From positions 4,357,616-4,421,615 of the forward strand of contig JABAKD010000018.1 in the NCBI GenBank assembly GCA_012845835.1: a DNA stretch of 64,000 nucleotides, given 5' to 3'. Within the stretch, counting starts at the first letter, position 1; every line of letters begins with the position of its first letter. The notes under the pieces are model-generated. The model searched no databases, was not told where the DNA came from, and worked only from the letters and a program-made list of their open reading frames with translations. Source of the DNA: Undaria pinnatifida (lineage: Eukaryota > Sar > Phaeophyceae > Laminariales > Alariaceae). Both the position numbers and the translations under genes were made by a program. Shown in pieces: positions 1 to 42,849 of the stretch.

Positions 1-365
1 GCGTGATGGCGGTTATGTTGGTTTTGATGGTGGTGTTGGCGTTGGTGGTGGTGGTGTTAGTTATAATGGTGATGCAGTTGGTGCTGTGGTGTATGTGTTG
101 GTATTGGTGGTGGTGCTGGCGACGGTACTGACTGTGGAGTGGTAGTATTGATGGTGTTGTTGGTAGTATTGGGGTTAGTGGTGGTGGTATTTGTGGCGGT
201 GGTGATGAGGTTTGCGTTGGTGCTGATGGTGTTGGTGTTGGTGGTGTTTGTGGTGTTGGTATGATTGCCGGCCCGCCCCCCCCCTCCCCTCGCTGCACCA
301 AAACGCCCTTTCGCCACAACGTCCATGTTAATCACTACCCCTCCTCTCCGGCGCCCGCGAAACAG

Positions 366-31252
<30,887 letters not shown>

Positions 31253-31900
31253 TTGGTCGATGAGTTTTTGTTGATAGTTGATCGTTGATGACTGGTCGTT
31301 GATGTTGATGGTTGGCCCTTGATGATAGGTCGTTGTCGGTTTGTCGTGGAGAATTGTGAATTGGTCATCGGCCATTGGTCATTGATGGCTGACGATTGGA
31401 CGGTTGATGATTGACTAATGATCATCGGTGATCGGTCGTTGATGGTTGGTCGTTGATGGTTGGTCGTTGATCATTGATGGCTGATGATCAGATGGTTCGT
31501 GATTGAAGGTGGGTAATCGCAATCGGTGTGGAGCGAGAAGGCGTCGGTGTATGTGTCGCTTGGTCGATGGTCGATGCTCCCGCTGTACCCTTCTGCCCGT
31601 CTCACTTGTGATTGGTTGGCTGATGACTGGTCGTTGATGATAGGCCTTTGGTCGTTGGCCATTGATGACTGATGAGTAGATGGCTGGTGGCTGAAGATTG
31701 ACGGTTCGCCACCATTGATTGCTGATGATGGGGGGGTTGGTGCTTGGAGGTTGTTGGTTCGCCACTCAAAATGAGTGTGGGGTGTCGGGAGTATCGGTGT
31801 AAGTGGCGCTCGGTAGATACTCCCGCTTTGCCCTGCTTCTTGTCTCACTTGTGATTTGTTGGTTGGATGATCGGATGGTTGATGATTGGATGGTCACTCT
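31253..31900 (+). repeat. GATTGGTCGTTGATG repeat with two decayed copies of the MIOS last exon
   Basis: Degenerate TTGATGATTGGTCG repeats start at the stop codon. Within them, 31522-31615 and 31747-31857 resemble the 3' end of the last MIOS exon. They share GTCGATGCTCCCGCTGTACC-like, GCCCGTCTCACTTGTGATTG and, in the second, GGTTCGCC with AAAATGAGTGTGG. Both carry frame damage. Confidence 0.75.
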
Positions 31901-31989
31901 TTTAGGGCTTGGGTATAGCGACCAAAGACGTGATGTGTGCGATATTGTCGCACATAGGGCAGATCACGATGTAGATAATCTAGATCCTA

Positions 31990-32515
31990 ACTCTTGTCCA
32001 CATGATATGTTGTGCAGGATCTGTGTGGTACAGATCTATCTGTGGGGGACACATATCCACCTGTGCAGGAACTGTGTGGCACAGATATATCTGTGCATGA
32101 TCTATGTGGCACAGCTCTATCTATGCCGGATCTGTGTGGCACATATCTATCTGTGCGGGACACAGATCTATCTGTGCAGGGTCCGTGTGGCACATATCTA
32201 ATCTGTACCAGATCTGTGTGCAGAATCTGTGTGACACAGATCTATCTGTGCAGGATCTGTGTGGCACAGATGTAATCTGTGCAGGATGTGTGTGGCACAT
32301 ATCTAATCTATGCAGGGTCTGTGTGGCAATATCTCATCTGTGTAGGATCCTTGTGGCACAGATTTATCTGTGCAGGATCTGTGTGGCACAGCTCTATCTG
32401 TGCAGGATCTATGTGGCACAGATATATCTGTACAAGATATGTGTGGGACATATCTATCTGTGCAGGATCTGTGTGGCACAGATCTGCGCAATGTCTATCT
32501 GTGTGACACAGATTC
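31990..32515 (+). repeat. About 30-bp CAGGATCTGTGTGGCACAGA minisatellite
   Basis: Roughly eighteen units of TGTGCAGGATCTGTGTGGCA plus CAGATCTATC, with 5- to 10-base length changes. The unit contains a near palindrome around CAGATCTATCTG. Confidence 0.95.
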
Positions 32516-33140
32516 AACGCAGGAAAAATGTGCTAAATCGTTGAAAACGCTCGGCTCTCACCGTGCACACGATCTAGACCATGCAGATCATGTACAGACC
32601 AGAAGGATCTGTCTGCCGTGGAAGGCTAAATACCATGAAATGTGATGTCCTCTGTCCGGTTTTGTTGATGTTATCCACCGTCTCCACGAGTGCGCGGCAG
32701 CGCGAGGAGGATAATGACACAGGCTACGTTCAAGGAGCACCATTTTTGTTTTAGACTCCTTCCTCACTTTATTAATAGGAGCTCCATGCCTCAACCAAAA
32801 GGGATTCAACCTCCTACAATTTTCAGTCTAATTCCAAGCTTTTTGTCTCCATGTCGGGAGTGCGATGCGAAACGTGCTAAAATGATTGATTTGGGTAAAA
32901 CAGAAAGAGCAACCCGTCCTAACCTAAAACCGAAGGCCTAGGAATAAAAGGAGAATATTGTTTTGGAGTTCGGGAACCGAACCAAGAATCGTAAGTCTTT
33001 CGCGGTGATAAATAATTACGTGGGCGTTTCGGTTTTTTCTTTATTAATAGGAGCTCCATACCTCAACTTAATTTGGGTGAAACGGAAAGTGCAACGCCCG
33101 CTTGCTTAAACAAAGGCCTAGTGATAAGAGGAGAGTATTG
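32516..33140. other. Intergenic DNA, no gene seen
   Basis: TTTATTAATAGGAGCTCCAT occurs twice (about 32768 and 33040) with related flanks ending in a GTTCGGGAACCGAACC or GTTCGGGAATCGAGCC tRNA-like B-box. Two copies of one short dispersed element are therefore likely. Confidence 0.45.
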
Positions 33141-33420
33141 TTCGAGTTCGGGAATCGAGCCAAGAACAACATGTCTTTTAGTCTGCGAGAGAGAATTACG
33201 TAGGCGTTTTGGTTCATATTCTGTGGTTGAAGAATTGATGTTGACTGCCCCAGCTTGGCAGTGTTGATTGATCGCGTCAGTGGCTATATATACGTAGTGG
33301 ATACAGCGCGAGACGGCACTGGCAGACTGGTAGAACACGCGGACAGACAGTGTGCTGTTGCTTGTAGCTGGCCAGCATCTGCTGGCCAGGTATTATTATT
33401 GGTGATTTCTGGTATACTCG
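33140..33420 (+). repeat. Dispersed element, inverse of 23750-24010
   Basis: Opposite-strand partner of 23750-24010. It contains CTGGCCAGCATCTGCTGGCC, itself a near-perfect hairpin. Confidence 0.65.
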
Positions 33421-33742
33421 TGATTTCTGGGCCTGGGTATTCGTGGTTTTTCTTTTGCGACGTGTTCTGACGCGTGAAAATCGGAGACTCGGAGAGCGGG
33501 GAGAATAACGTATTTTTTTGCAAAATAACGGGCTAAAATTCCGACGGTTTTGGGCCTCTCCCCGGGCAAAGAGAAAGTACGTTTAGCTAAACAGTGCTAA
33601 CCTCGTACAGCAGCACGCGTCTCATGCCTTGCTAAAGACGAAAGCCAGGGTAGGGCGGGTACCCCCATCTTCTCACTGCTGGGTTTGAGCCACTCACGGG
33701 GGTGACTCTGTACTGGCCACACGGGCTAAATTGTTGTTGTTG

Positions 33743-33776
<34 letters not shown>
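33743..33776 (+). repeat. Poly-T tract and adjacent dispersed element
   Basis: More than 30 T, followed by the inverse of the CATCCGCC...GTGGTGAGCTTAA element (33777-33865) also found at 5500, 9440, 62090 and 63110. Confidence 0.8.
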
Positions 33777-33777
<1 letters not shown>

Positions 33778-34129
33778 CCTCCGGCGGATGGGGAAAAATG
33801 AAGCTTTAGCTCACCACACTTCCACGTGTTTTCATACGCGTCGTGTGTCGATTTAACTCAGCTGCTGTCGCAGAACTAAATTGCTTCTGACGATTCTGTC
33901 TGGGCAAAGCGTACTGCTGTATGTAGCTTTACCCGTCCGTTGCGAATCAAATCTCGCAAACTTAGAAAACAGCGTGCACGAAAGCTTGAAAGACCGCAAA
34001 AGAACGGAGGGGCCGGGGCGCTCGCGCGAGTGACCCCAATGAGCCACTCTGCAATGATAAGGCCCCCAACAGTGAACCTTCCCCCCCCTGACGTAGCTTC
34101 GCGCTTGATGCAAGCAATGTCTGCCTGAT

Positions 34130-34235
34130 TGGTGAAAGCCCGACGTGCTCCGTCCCGGCAGAGTAGGGATGCGAGGGTATATGGTCATACGACTACGGCC
34201 ATGAACAAATTGAGCACCTCCCCCCCCCCCCTCGG
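34130..34235 (+). mobile_element. Retroelement 3' tail with poly-C
   Basis: GACGTGCTCCGTCCCGGCAG, GGATGCGAGGGTATATGGTC, ATACGACTACGGCCATGAAC and AAATTGAGCACCT, then a C run. A full example of the dispersed tail family. Confidence 0.65.
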
Positions 34236-34419
34236 TAGCCTTGCTCGCAGGTTGTTGTAATGTTGCGATTCGGAAACGCAATGCTACGGTTCGGAAACGG
34301 CTCGCATCACCCCGCGTAATAATAGCAAAACAGCCCACGTTCGATGTTGAACAAGTTCAACCGCTGAGCTGTATTCCTCGCGTTTTATACTAATCTGTTT
34401 TCCCGACGATTTTGGGTTA

Positions 34420-34675
34420 TATAATAACCCATTTCCAACTGGAAATTCGTTTTGGGGGTGAAATTACTTGGGATTAGTGTAGGGAGGGGTTCGGGGGTTC
34501 TCTTAAGGGTTAAGGAGCCCCATCACCCGGAAAAAAAATTGCCAAAACTGCTACGGCTGTCGCAACATCCGTAGCATGCGTCAAAGTCTTCCCTAGAGCC
34601 CCAAAGCCCCTCCCTATACTAAATCCAAGTAGTTTTGCTCCCGAAAACGGGTTTCCAGATGAAAAAGCGTTATTA
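34420..34675. mobile_element. Two TTAA miniature elements, opposite orientations
   Basis: 34432-34515 plus-sense (CAACTGGAAATTCG, TAGTGTAGGGAGGGGTTCGG) and 34590-34668 minus-sense (CAAAGCCCCTCCCTATACTA, ACGGGTTTCCAG). Confidence 0.65.
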
Positions 34676-34784
34676 TGAGGGTTGAAGGTTGGATGGTTGA
34701 TGGCTTTGGTCCATGGTAAATTGGCGATTGATGACTGACGATTGGTGGTTTTTTCTTCTTGGTGGTAGTCTGCTTCGGGATGGT

Positions 34785-34925
34785 TTCTGGTTTGCTGATT
34801 TTCTGACTTTCTGATTTTCCGATTTCCTGACTTCCTGGTTTTCCGATCTTCTGATTTTCTGACTTGCTGATTTCCTGATTTTCTGGTGTTCTGATTTTCT
34901 GATTTCTGATTTTCGGATGTGCATA
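34785..34925 (+). repeat. TTTTCTGA minisatellite
   Basis: TGATTTTCTGACTTCCTGG-type 8- to 16-base repeat. The adjacent region to 36950 holds GGTGGGTGGGTGG repeats (35235-35330) and two related GTGGAGATCGCTGGG/GTGGAGGTCGCTGGG segments (35640, 35810), with no supported gene. Confidence 0.85.
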
Positions 34926-37761
34926 TATATATATATATCTAACTGCCGGTCTCCAAGTTCTGGTCTCATTTTGGTGCGTGCATTTTTGTTTTGATCTGTT
35001 TTTTCTTTTTGCTTGGAGCGCCTGTTCTTTTTTGGCATCTAATTGAGCGCCGTCGACAGCGTTCTTTTCTCTCCTTCTCCTGTCTCCAACCAGCATTGCC
35101 TCCATTTTACACCTACTACTTCGAAGTATAGTAGTAGTGGTTGCTTTAGAGGAGGGAAAGTATTTGGTGAACGCAGCTAGCTTTCTTTTTGGTCAATTTG
35201 ATGTTTCCGATCGGTGAATCGGTTACTCGGCCACGGGTGGGTGGGTGGGTGGATTGGGGGGGAGGGGGGGTTATTTACTCGAGTATGTGAGTAGGTGGGC
35301 ATGGGCGGGTGGGTGGGTGGATGGATAGATAAATGGTCGCACAGATTGGGGTGGGAGAGTGTGTGGGTGGGATGGTCGGTTTCTTGGGTGGGGTGGGTCA
35401 GCTACTCGGGGTCGGTGGGTAGTATAGGTAGGTAGGTACGTAGGCATGATTGGTAGGTCAGCTATCCGGGTGTGCGGCTCCGTGGGCATATATGGTCGTC
35501 TCTGGACTTTCTGTCTTAGTTTTTTACTTTTTGTTATTGGGTGAGCGGGTGGATGGGTGAGCTGGTGTGTGTGTTTTCTTTTCTTTTGGTTTTGCCTTTC
35601 TCGCGTGTGTCCTTTCCTTTTTGCATGCCGGTGGAGATCGCTGGGTGATCAGCCGAAACGTATTTTCTCTCGCTTGAGTGGGGTGGGGGTTGGGTTGGTT
35701 TGGGGTGTGTGTGGAGGGGGTGGATGGGTGGGTTGGCGAGTATGGTTATTTCTATGCCTTTTGTCTGTCTACCTTTCTTTGTCCTCTTCCCTTCCACCTT
35801 GCGTACGGGTGGAGGTCGCTGGGGGCGACTAAACTACTCTGTAACTTAGCTTACTTAAGTTGCCTCAAAATCGGGCCAGGACATTCTTTTATTTACAATA
35901 ATAGTAGTAGCAGTCGTAGTAGGACAACCGTACTTTTGAGGTACCGTGATGGTGCGGTATCCTTTTTGTGCGGGGGTTGAGTTTGGTGCGGTGACAATCG
36001 CTCGTCACGACCTCTTCCCGAAGAGACCTCTTCCTAAAGAGTATGACACTATCCTGGAATCGTGCGGGGTCCCTCTTTGGTGCGGTAGTATTGGTATTCG
36101 CCATCTGGCAAAGCACCGAACTAATGAGAGACCGCGTTTATACTGTATGAGGTTTCTCTTGCAACCCAAGGCTTGCTCTTTCGAACATAGGGGAGCCAAA
36201 TCTCTCGATGGACTAGCGACATCAAGCACGTCATGTCCTGTGCCGCAGGTCCGCGCATTTTTTTTCATTATTGGGACGCGTGAAGGCTCTACACGAAGAA
36301 CGAACAAAAACACCAACATAAATGCATCTGGTTGACTGTGCGTCGACGGGTGGTGTTATACAATTATCATAAAAATGCTAAACGTGGTTGGTGCGGGTGG
36401 TGCGTGATACTTGCCAGAATGGTGTCGACTCGTGTTTGAAAACTTTTCGTTTATCGGATTTTTATGGACCCGTGATCTTGGGTAGACCGAAACCTATGCT
36501 GATCCGCCGTGCTTGATATTTTTGTTCAACATTCATTAGATTCACGACGCCAGGATGGACCAAAAAAAGGTATGCCAATCTGTGACACAAACAAAAGGTA
36601 CTCGGAGACGGCACTCTGATCGCTGGACAGACGCCGTCAAGAAAAGGGCCTTGCCAAACAGCCTTGACGGGGGACGGGCGCCTACATAGTAGCCAACTTG
36701 TTAAAGATAAGCAAATCAGGGGTTTCTACACATATTTACTAGAGGCTTTTTATACCAGGGGGATAGGGGACAATCCGTCCCTAGACGGATTCATGTAAAA
36801 TAATGCCTTGGCAGTTGACAGCATTGACTGACTGACCGCTTGGCGGCCCCATGTCTCCTGGCGTCTTTGGTGACATCGATCGGTCGACGTGTTGGCTATG
36901 AGGTAATGTGATATCTCGACTGCAGACATAATATATATGCTACGACCTCTATCGTAGCACCCTATTTTTTTGGATTTTTTCGTTTCTAGATGACGACTTT
37001 TTTTTTTCCTTGACCCAAAATCGTCGGAAATTTTTCGCTTTTTTGTTTTCTATACTTTTGTTGTACGTATACCTAGGCCATGGGGTTGTTCATGGCGCAT
37101 GCTACGATGATAATAGAGGTGCATTACTTTTTTTTCTGAGGCGTTCCACTCACATTCGGAGCTTAAGACCTCTCCCGAAAACCGATTTTGGAGGAAAAAA
37201 AAAACTGCTCACGGGATAAAAATCCCATGGCCTTAGGTACACAACGAGAATCATGCAAAAAAAAATGGCCTATTTCCGACGATTTTGGGTTAAGGAGCCC
37301 CGTCATTCAGAAAAAGATTCAGACGAAAAGTGCTACCTCTATCGTAGCACGCGTCGTTTTCTTTCTCATCTCGGTTAGCACTTTCCTTGTATTACCAAAT
37401 CAGTTTTGGGGTGAGGTATACACTTGTAGGGCAACCCGATAATAACACAATCCCGATGGCCGAGCTTCGTAGGCGCGTTTCGTGTTTGACGAAATCATCA
37501 ACGTCTAAAATAAAAAAAATACGAATTATCACACTCAGGCCGAGAGCCTCAGTAAACAAGAAAAATAATGGTTGCTTGCGCCTCTACGGTAGCACATGTG
37601 TGTGCGTCTTACCAAGAAGAGCTGCTACAGATTATTGTTAACATGAAAAATGGTAGACGTACGCTACCAATAGTACGGTACAGGTGCAACAGCATTTGGT
37701 GTTCCGGGGCTCTTAACCTGAGGAGCGCTATACCCCTATTTCTGAGGCAAAAACTGATTTA

Positions 37762-38024
37762 GACGCGTGCTACGATAGAGGTAAAGCTTTTCGTCTGGAA
37801 TGGTTTCTGAGTGACGCGGCTCCTTAACCCAAAACCGTCGGAAATCCGTTCTTTTTCCGCAATGACGTTTGTATGTGTACCTAGGCCATGGGATTTTTTA
37901 TCCGGTGACCAGTTTCATTTTTCTCCAATAAACCAGTTTTGGCCTTAGAGAGGTGAGGTCTCAAGCCCCGAAAGTGAGTGGAACCCCAGAAAAAAAGTGG
38001 TGCACCTCTATCGTAGCATGCGCC
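37762..38024 (+). mobile_element. MITE family B copy (about 250 bp)
   Basis: Terminal inverted repeats GACGCGTGCTACGATAGAGG at the left and ACCTCTATCGTAGCATGCGC at the right. The interior shares TTTTCGTCTG, CCTTAACCCAAAACCGTCGG and CTAGGCCATGGGATTT with the other copies. Further degenerate copies fill 36940-37760. Confidence 0.75.
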
Positions 38025-38620
38025 TTTGTTATAGAGAAAATGAAAACTGCAACCCGACGAACAACCTCGTGTCTCAAGGTGAAAAATGAAAACACACGAA
38101 AACAATGTGACCCGATGACATCCAGCGCGATGTTGGGTTAAAATTTAAGGAAGCCCCCAAAAACCCAGATTTTTTCCGCGCCAAAAAGTGCTTACAACGT
38201 ATACCTCTGTAGTAGCAGGGGCGTCAGTGTAGAGCACCAGTCTTCGACGCATATGTAGCCAACAAACAGCGGCCATTTTTATATCACCCACAGTCAAAAC
38301 GACATCACATCTTGGCGGTGGGTATCGGGTTACTTGGTGGTGGGTATGGGGTTGTACGGAATTCGTCGTGAGGACACAAATACTACAATCAATGTGCCTG
38401 GCCGGTTGTTGGCTGAAGCCAGCCAGCCGCCCGTTTTCATCCGCGTATAGAAGTACTGCTGCATCGCCAATAAACTTCCATTGGGCTGCTTTTCCGTAAG
38501 TGTGTACAGATGTAAATGTTGGATGTGTTTAAAACGTTGGATGGCATATTATCATATTTTAGCATCAAACCGGTGGCTGGAGGCCCTGTTCATGAGGTAA
38601 ACCCAGGCAATATAGTCTTC

Positions 38621-38866
38621 GACGCGTGGTACGTTAGAGGTAGCACTTTTCGTCTGAAATGGTTTCTGAATGACGGGGCTCCTCAACCCAAAATCGTCGG
38701 AATTACGACATTCCCCCCCACCTGATTCTCGTTGTGTACCCAGGCCATGGGATTGCTCATCCGGTAGTAGCTATATTTTTCTCTGAATCAGTTTTCGGAG
38801 AGGTCTTAAGAACCCAAATCGAGGAACCTCAGAAAAAATTGGTGCACCTCTATCGTAGCACGCGTC
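38621..38866 (+). mobile_element. MITE family B copy (246 bp)
   Basis: Bounded by GACGCGTGGTACGTTAGAGG and ACCTCTATCGTAGCACGCGT, inverted copies of each other with few mismatches. No coding capacity. Confidence 0.8.
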
Positions 38867-39226
38867 CCTCCCTTAGTCCACATTGGTTACGTGCATTAAT
38901 TTCTGTACCTCTGTACGCATTTTAGGTGTATTGTACCTGGCATTATGTTACCCCTCGACCTCTAACAATAACAATATCATCTACTACTGAAGCAGCAAAA
39001 ACAACCCCGATGACAACACAAAACATTCCCCTTTTCATGAAAAAATATACTGCTGTACGAGTACACTCTGATTTTTCCCGTTCTTGTGACTTCCACCGCC
39101 AAAGTAACCCTGCAACCAAGCGACCAACCAGGCGAACAGCCAATCCGTGACTCTGCCCCGGTTGAGCAACTTATAACCCGGAGAAACCGCCGGTTCGTGC
39201 TTTAGCACACCTTTTCGACACTGTAA

Positions 39227-39763
39227 ATGCCCAACGCAGCGCAGGGCAACGCGGCGCCGCTTGCCTTCGCCCGTTGCTCGTTCTCTGTCTCGAGTCTCTC
39301 CCTCATCTCCTCTGCCGCGACCACGACAGAAAATTCATTGAGAACAAAATCGTATCCAGACAGCAACCAATTGGAAGCAGGACGTTGTCCGTTTTGCCTA
39401 TCGCGAGCGCCATCTCTCTCGTCCTTCTCTTGCCTCCTTTCCTCCTTTGCCGTCCGTGCCCACACAACAGCAAAAACCCACACTCATCAGAAAACTCCCA
39501 CCAGCCCAACAACCACAACCGAGCTAGATCTACCCCCCCCGCCCGCCCTCTCCCATCGACCAACGCCAACCCCCCCCCTGTTGCCTCTATCCGCAACGCG
39601 CGCGCGCTGGGCACTACAGCAGACGGAGGAGAAAAAAGACCAGGGGTTTTCATGGGTCATATTCCGACTAGCGGGTCGGGCAAGGAAGTTTCTTGCAGGT
39701 CGGGTCGCGTCGAGCCGGGACGTGTTTGAAATGTCACGGGTCGGGTCAGGTGACTGCTCGTGA
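39227..39763 (+). CDS. Unassigned 178-codon open frame
   Basis: An open frame from ATG at 39227 with mixed composition, Ser/Pro/Thr-rich, and GC content like the coding exons nearby. No motif is recognised, its 3' end runs into the GGGTC palindrome, and the opposite strand is also open for 116 codons. It may be a decayed exon, a TE remnant or chance. Recorded because it is the only long non-repetitive frame between 32 and 44 kb. Confidence 0.15.
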   Translation: MPNAAQGNAAPLAFARCSFSVSSLSLISSAATTTENSLRTKSYPDSNQLEAGRCPFCLSRAPSLSSFSCLLSSFAVRAHTTAKTHTHQKTPTSPTTTTELDLPPPPALSHRPTPTPPLLPLSATRARWALQQTEEKKDQGFSWVIFRLAGRARKFLAGRVASSRDVFEMSRVGSGDCS

Positions 39764-39835
39764 GTCGGGTCGGGTCGGGTCATCATGACCAGTCAGACCC
39801 GACCCGACCCGACTCACGAGCAGTCACCTGACCCG
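39742..39835. repeat. Perfect 40-bp inverted repeat of GGGTC motif
   Basis: Arms 39742-39781 and 39796-39835 are exact reverse complements with a 14-base loop. Each arm carries three GGGTC (or GACCC) units. It would form a very stable hairpin. Confidence 0.95.
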
Positions 39836-40368
39836 TATAAACCCCTAGAAAAGGCGATCGAAACACTCGCAAGAGGCTGCAACTTTAGCGCTACGAAAAA
39901 AGCCATATCAACGCCTTGTCCCGGCTTATTATCTCAAATAAACATGCTCTTGTTCAAAAGAGGCCGTAGGACACTTTACACTTATATTTGATAGCGCCTT
40001 GGCACAAAGCTCTACCCAAGAGCCAACTTACTGCCGCGACGCAGGCGAGGGGGGTCAACTCAACTTGCTGCTCTGACCGACAAGGCTACGTAGGGCAATA
40101 AGCCATCACATATTAGCGCTTTGCACGAGATTGTCTGATCTCAACGTGCAGTTCTGTTGCTCGCGGTTCAAACGGCTGGGACAATCACCGTGTATCTATC
40201 AGCGCCTTGTGCGAGCTAAATCCTTGAACCGCTGCAACAAGCATGCATCCATGACCAATTCCAATTAACTTGTCCCCAGCGAGGGGGCAGTTCCAATTGG
40301 GAAACTTTACCCAACGATAACGAACAGCAACCGTAGCCACATTGGAGCCGGGCAACGGTAACCGTACA

Positions 40369-40614
40369 GACGCGTGCTACGTACGATAGAGGTAAACATT
40401 TTCGTCTGAAACGGTTTCTGAATGACGGGGCTCCTTAACCCAAAATCGTCGGAAATCGCGCCTTTTTTTTTGGCATGATTTTCGTCGTGTACCTAGGTCA
40501 TGGGATTTCGTCCGGCAGCAATTTTATTTTTCTCCAAATCGTTGTTTGGGAGAGGTCTTAAGCTCCCAAATTGAGAAACTTGAGAAAAGGTGCACTGCTA
40601 TCGTATCACGCTTC
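40369..40614 (+). mobile_element. MITE family B copy (246 bp)
   Basis: Starts GACGCGTGCTACGTACGATA and ends CTATCGTATCACGCTTC. The interior is collinear with 38621-38866. Confidence 0.75.
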
Positions 40615-41027
40615 TACACCCCCCCGTCCACCCCCCCCCCCCCCCCAGAGGAGCAACGGCTCGAAGCGGCGGCAGCATCCGCAGCGCAAGCTCAGCGCAA
40701 AAATGTCCCAGCTCTATTCTTCTGGCTCTGATGTCGACCCTACATCTACACTGCTGCCGGTGCCATTCGGGGGTCGGGGGGGGGGGGGGTCTTGTCGGCA
40801 GGCAGACATGTAGCCAGAGAAAGAGTTGGGGCGGGTCTGATAAAAAAGGAACCGATTTGGTAGGCGGAGTCGGAGTCGCGTGGAGAGAGGAGGTCCGCCG
40901 TTCAAGACACTTCCCCTCTACTCAACCCTGATACAACTAGCCAAGGTTGATTTCCGTCAAACCCTACCTCCCCCCTCCCTCAAAGTGCAAACCCGACGCG
41001 CTCTGTCCCGGCATCGTCCCTCAAAGT

Positions 41028-41375
41028 GCAAGCCCGACGCGCTCCGTCTCGGCATCGTAGGGATGCGAGGGTCTACGGTCATACGACTAAAGTTAAGCAT
41101 GAAATGAGTTTACCCCCCCCCTGCCTCTGAGTTGCCTTCCTGGCTAATACCAAGGAGTACAAAAACCAAGGAATTTTACGTCCGGGCACTTTGTCAGAAC
41201 TACTGCTCATTCCTCCCTCCCCCCTCAACCCGTTCACGGCGTATCGCGCTTTGTGCAAGCAATGCCTGCCTGTTTGATGCAAACCCGACGTGCTCCGCCC
41301 CGACATTGAATGGATGCGAGGGTCTATACTATTAAGACTTTGGCCATATGCCTGGTATGAGTACACCCTCCCCCC
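41028..41375 (+). mobile_element. Two retroelement 3' tails, each ending in poly-C
   Basis: First tail: CGACGCGCTCCGTCTCGGCA to AAGCATGAAATGAG then C run (41117). Second: CGACGTGCTCCGCCCCGACA to CTGGTATGAGTACACCCT then C run (41370). An additional related 5' piece sits at 40990-41027. Confidence 0.65.
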
Positions 41376-41699
41376 CCCCCCCGCTCCCTCGCTTTCCTCT
41401 CTTTCCTTCCTGGTCATTAAGACGAAGTAAACAAAACCTGGGAATTTTACGTCCGCACAGTTTGTTAGAACTATTGCTCGCCCTCCCTCCCCCTCCTAAA
41501 CCCTCGCCCCCCCCCCACCCCCGCTGCCATACAAAAGGCGAGGCGTACGTACCCGTCCGGCCTCGCGCGGCAAACCGCGGTGCCAACGGCACTGCACGGC
41601 AAAATAAAGTAAAGACATAATAAATGTTGCCATAGAGAAATAAGGGAGCTCCCGCAATAAAGGTTTTGCTAAAGAGAAGGGGGGGAGGGCACCTATACG

Positions 41700-42000
41700 A
41701 AAGCTGTCACACCTCGGACAGACCATGATCTAGATCATCTACAGATCATCCACAGATAATCTACGGCAGATGATCTAGATAATCTCCAGTACATCCAGTA
41801 GCTGCCATTATGAGATGTTGTCCTCTCGATCTTGAATTGTATCTGTAGAGTGCAGAGCCATCCCATAATAGGAAACACGCGCTAGATCATAAAGATCGTG
41901 CGCCCCCTACCGGGCAACGTGGGCTAGACCATACAGATCTTCTCTGAAAGATCTAGACCATCAGGTGATCTGTCGGTGATCTGTCCGAGTCGTGAAAGGT
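41700..42000 (+). repeat. GATC-rich dispersed element (copy 3)
   Basis: GGACAGACCATGATCTAGAT, TGAGATGTTGTCC and GGGCTAGACCATACAGATCT, in the same order as at 16300 and 50580. 42000-42840 has no recognised gene; it is A-rich with AAAGGCG motifs. Confidence 0.55.
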
Positions 42001-42849
42001 TGCTGTAGAGACAAGGGGGGCATCTGTTCACCACTCCATCCGCCCATCGACTCACCGAGGGCAAGCTTCACACCTTTCGAACCGCGAAGTGTACCCAACA
42101 CCATTTCCAATAATAATGCCCTCAAAAACGTGGGTACAACGGTTTAAGCGAAACGTGCACAAAATCCATCGTTGTTTGCTACCATCCTGTCAGGCAATAA
42201 AAGAACCACTTAATATGGGTAGTTATAACCAAAAACAGTACTTGTATTTAAGGACAGATGTACGAGGAGCTCTACTAAGTACGGGTATATTCACAAGGGT
42301 ACGGGAAGAACACACGGAGGGAGGCCAGAAAGGCGACAGGCAAGACAGACAGAAATGTCCCGCTCCTCCATCGCCCTCCATCCCCCGCCCTCCAGCCCTT
42401 CGGTTTTCTACCGCTAGCAGTGGGATTCTCCCGAGTTGGGTCACGGCTTCACGCTCCTTGACCGGCTTCGTGTTCGTCTGCGCGGTGACACAATACATAA
42501 GTACAAAACGACGGTTAAAAAAGGCGAAAAAAAAGGCGAAATGAACAAACAAAGCAAAAAAATACACAAAAAAACGACAAAAAAAAAGGCGCCAAAGGAA
42601 GCTCACAAGGAGATACGATAAGTCACGTAAAAACATTTTTCGGAATAGAGAAGGTAGTCGGAGGACGCGAGCAATAAGTTTGGGGCCTAGATCACGTTCG
42701 TCTGCGCGGCGACAAAAACAAATATCACCCAAGAAAAACGGGTACAACGGCGCAAAAAGACACGCAAAAACGACAGCCAAAACGAGCAAAAATCACAAAG
42801 TAACGCAAAAGGACAGAGTATGAAAGCAGGAACGGTCTCCTGCACTACT

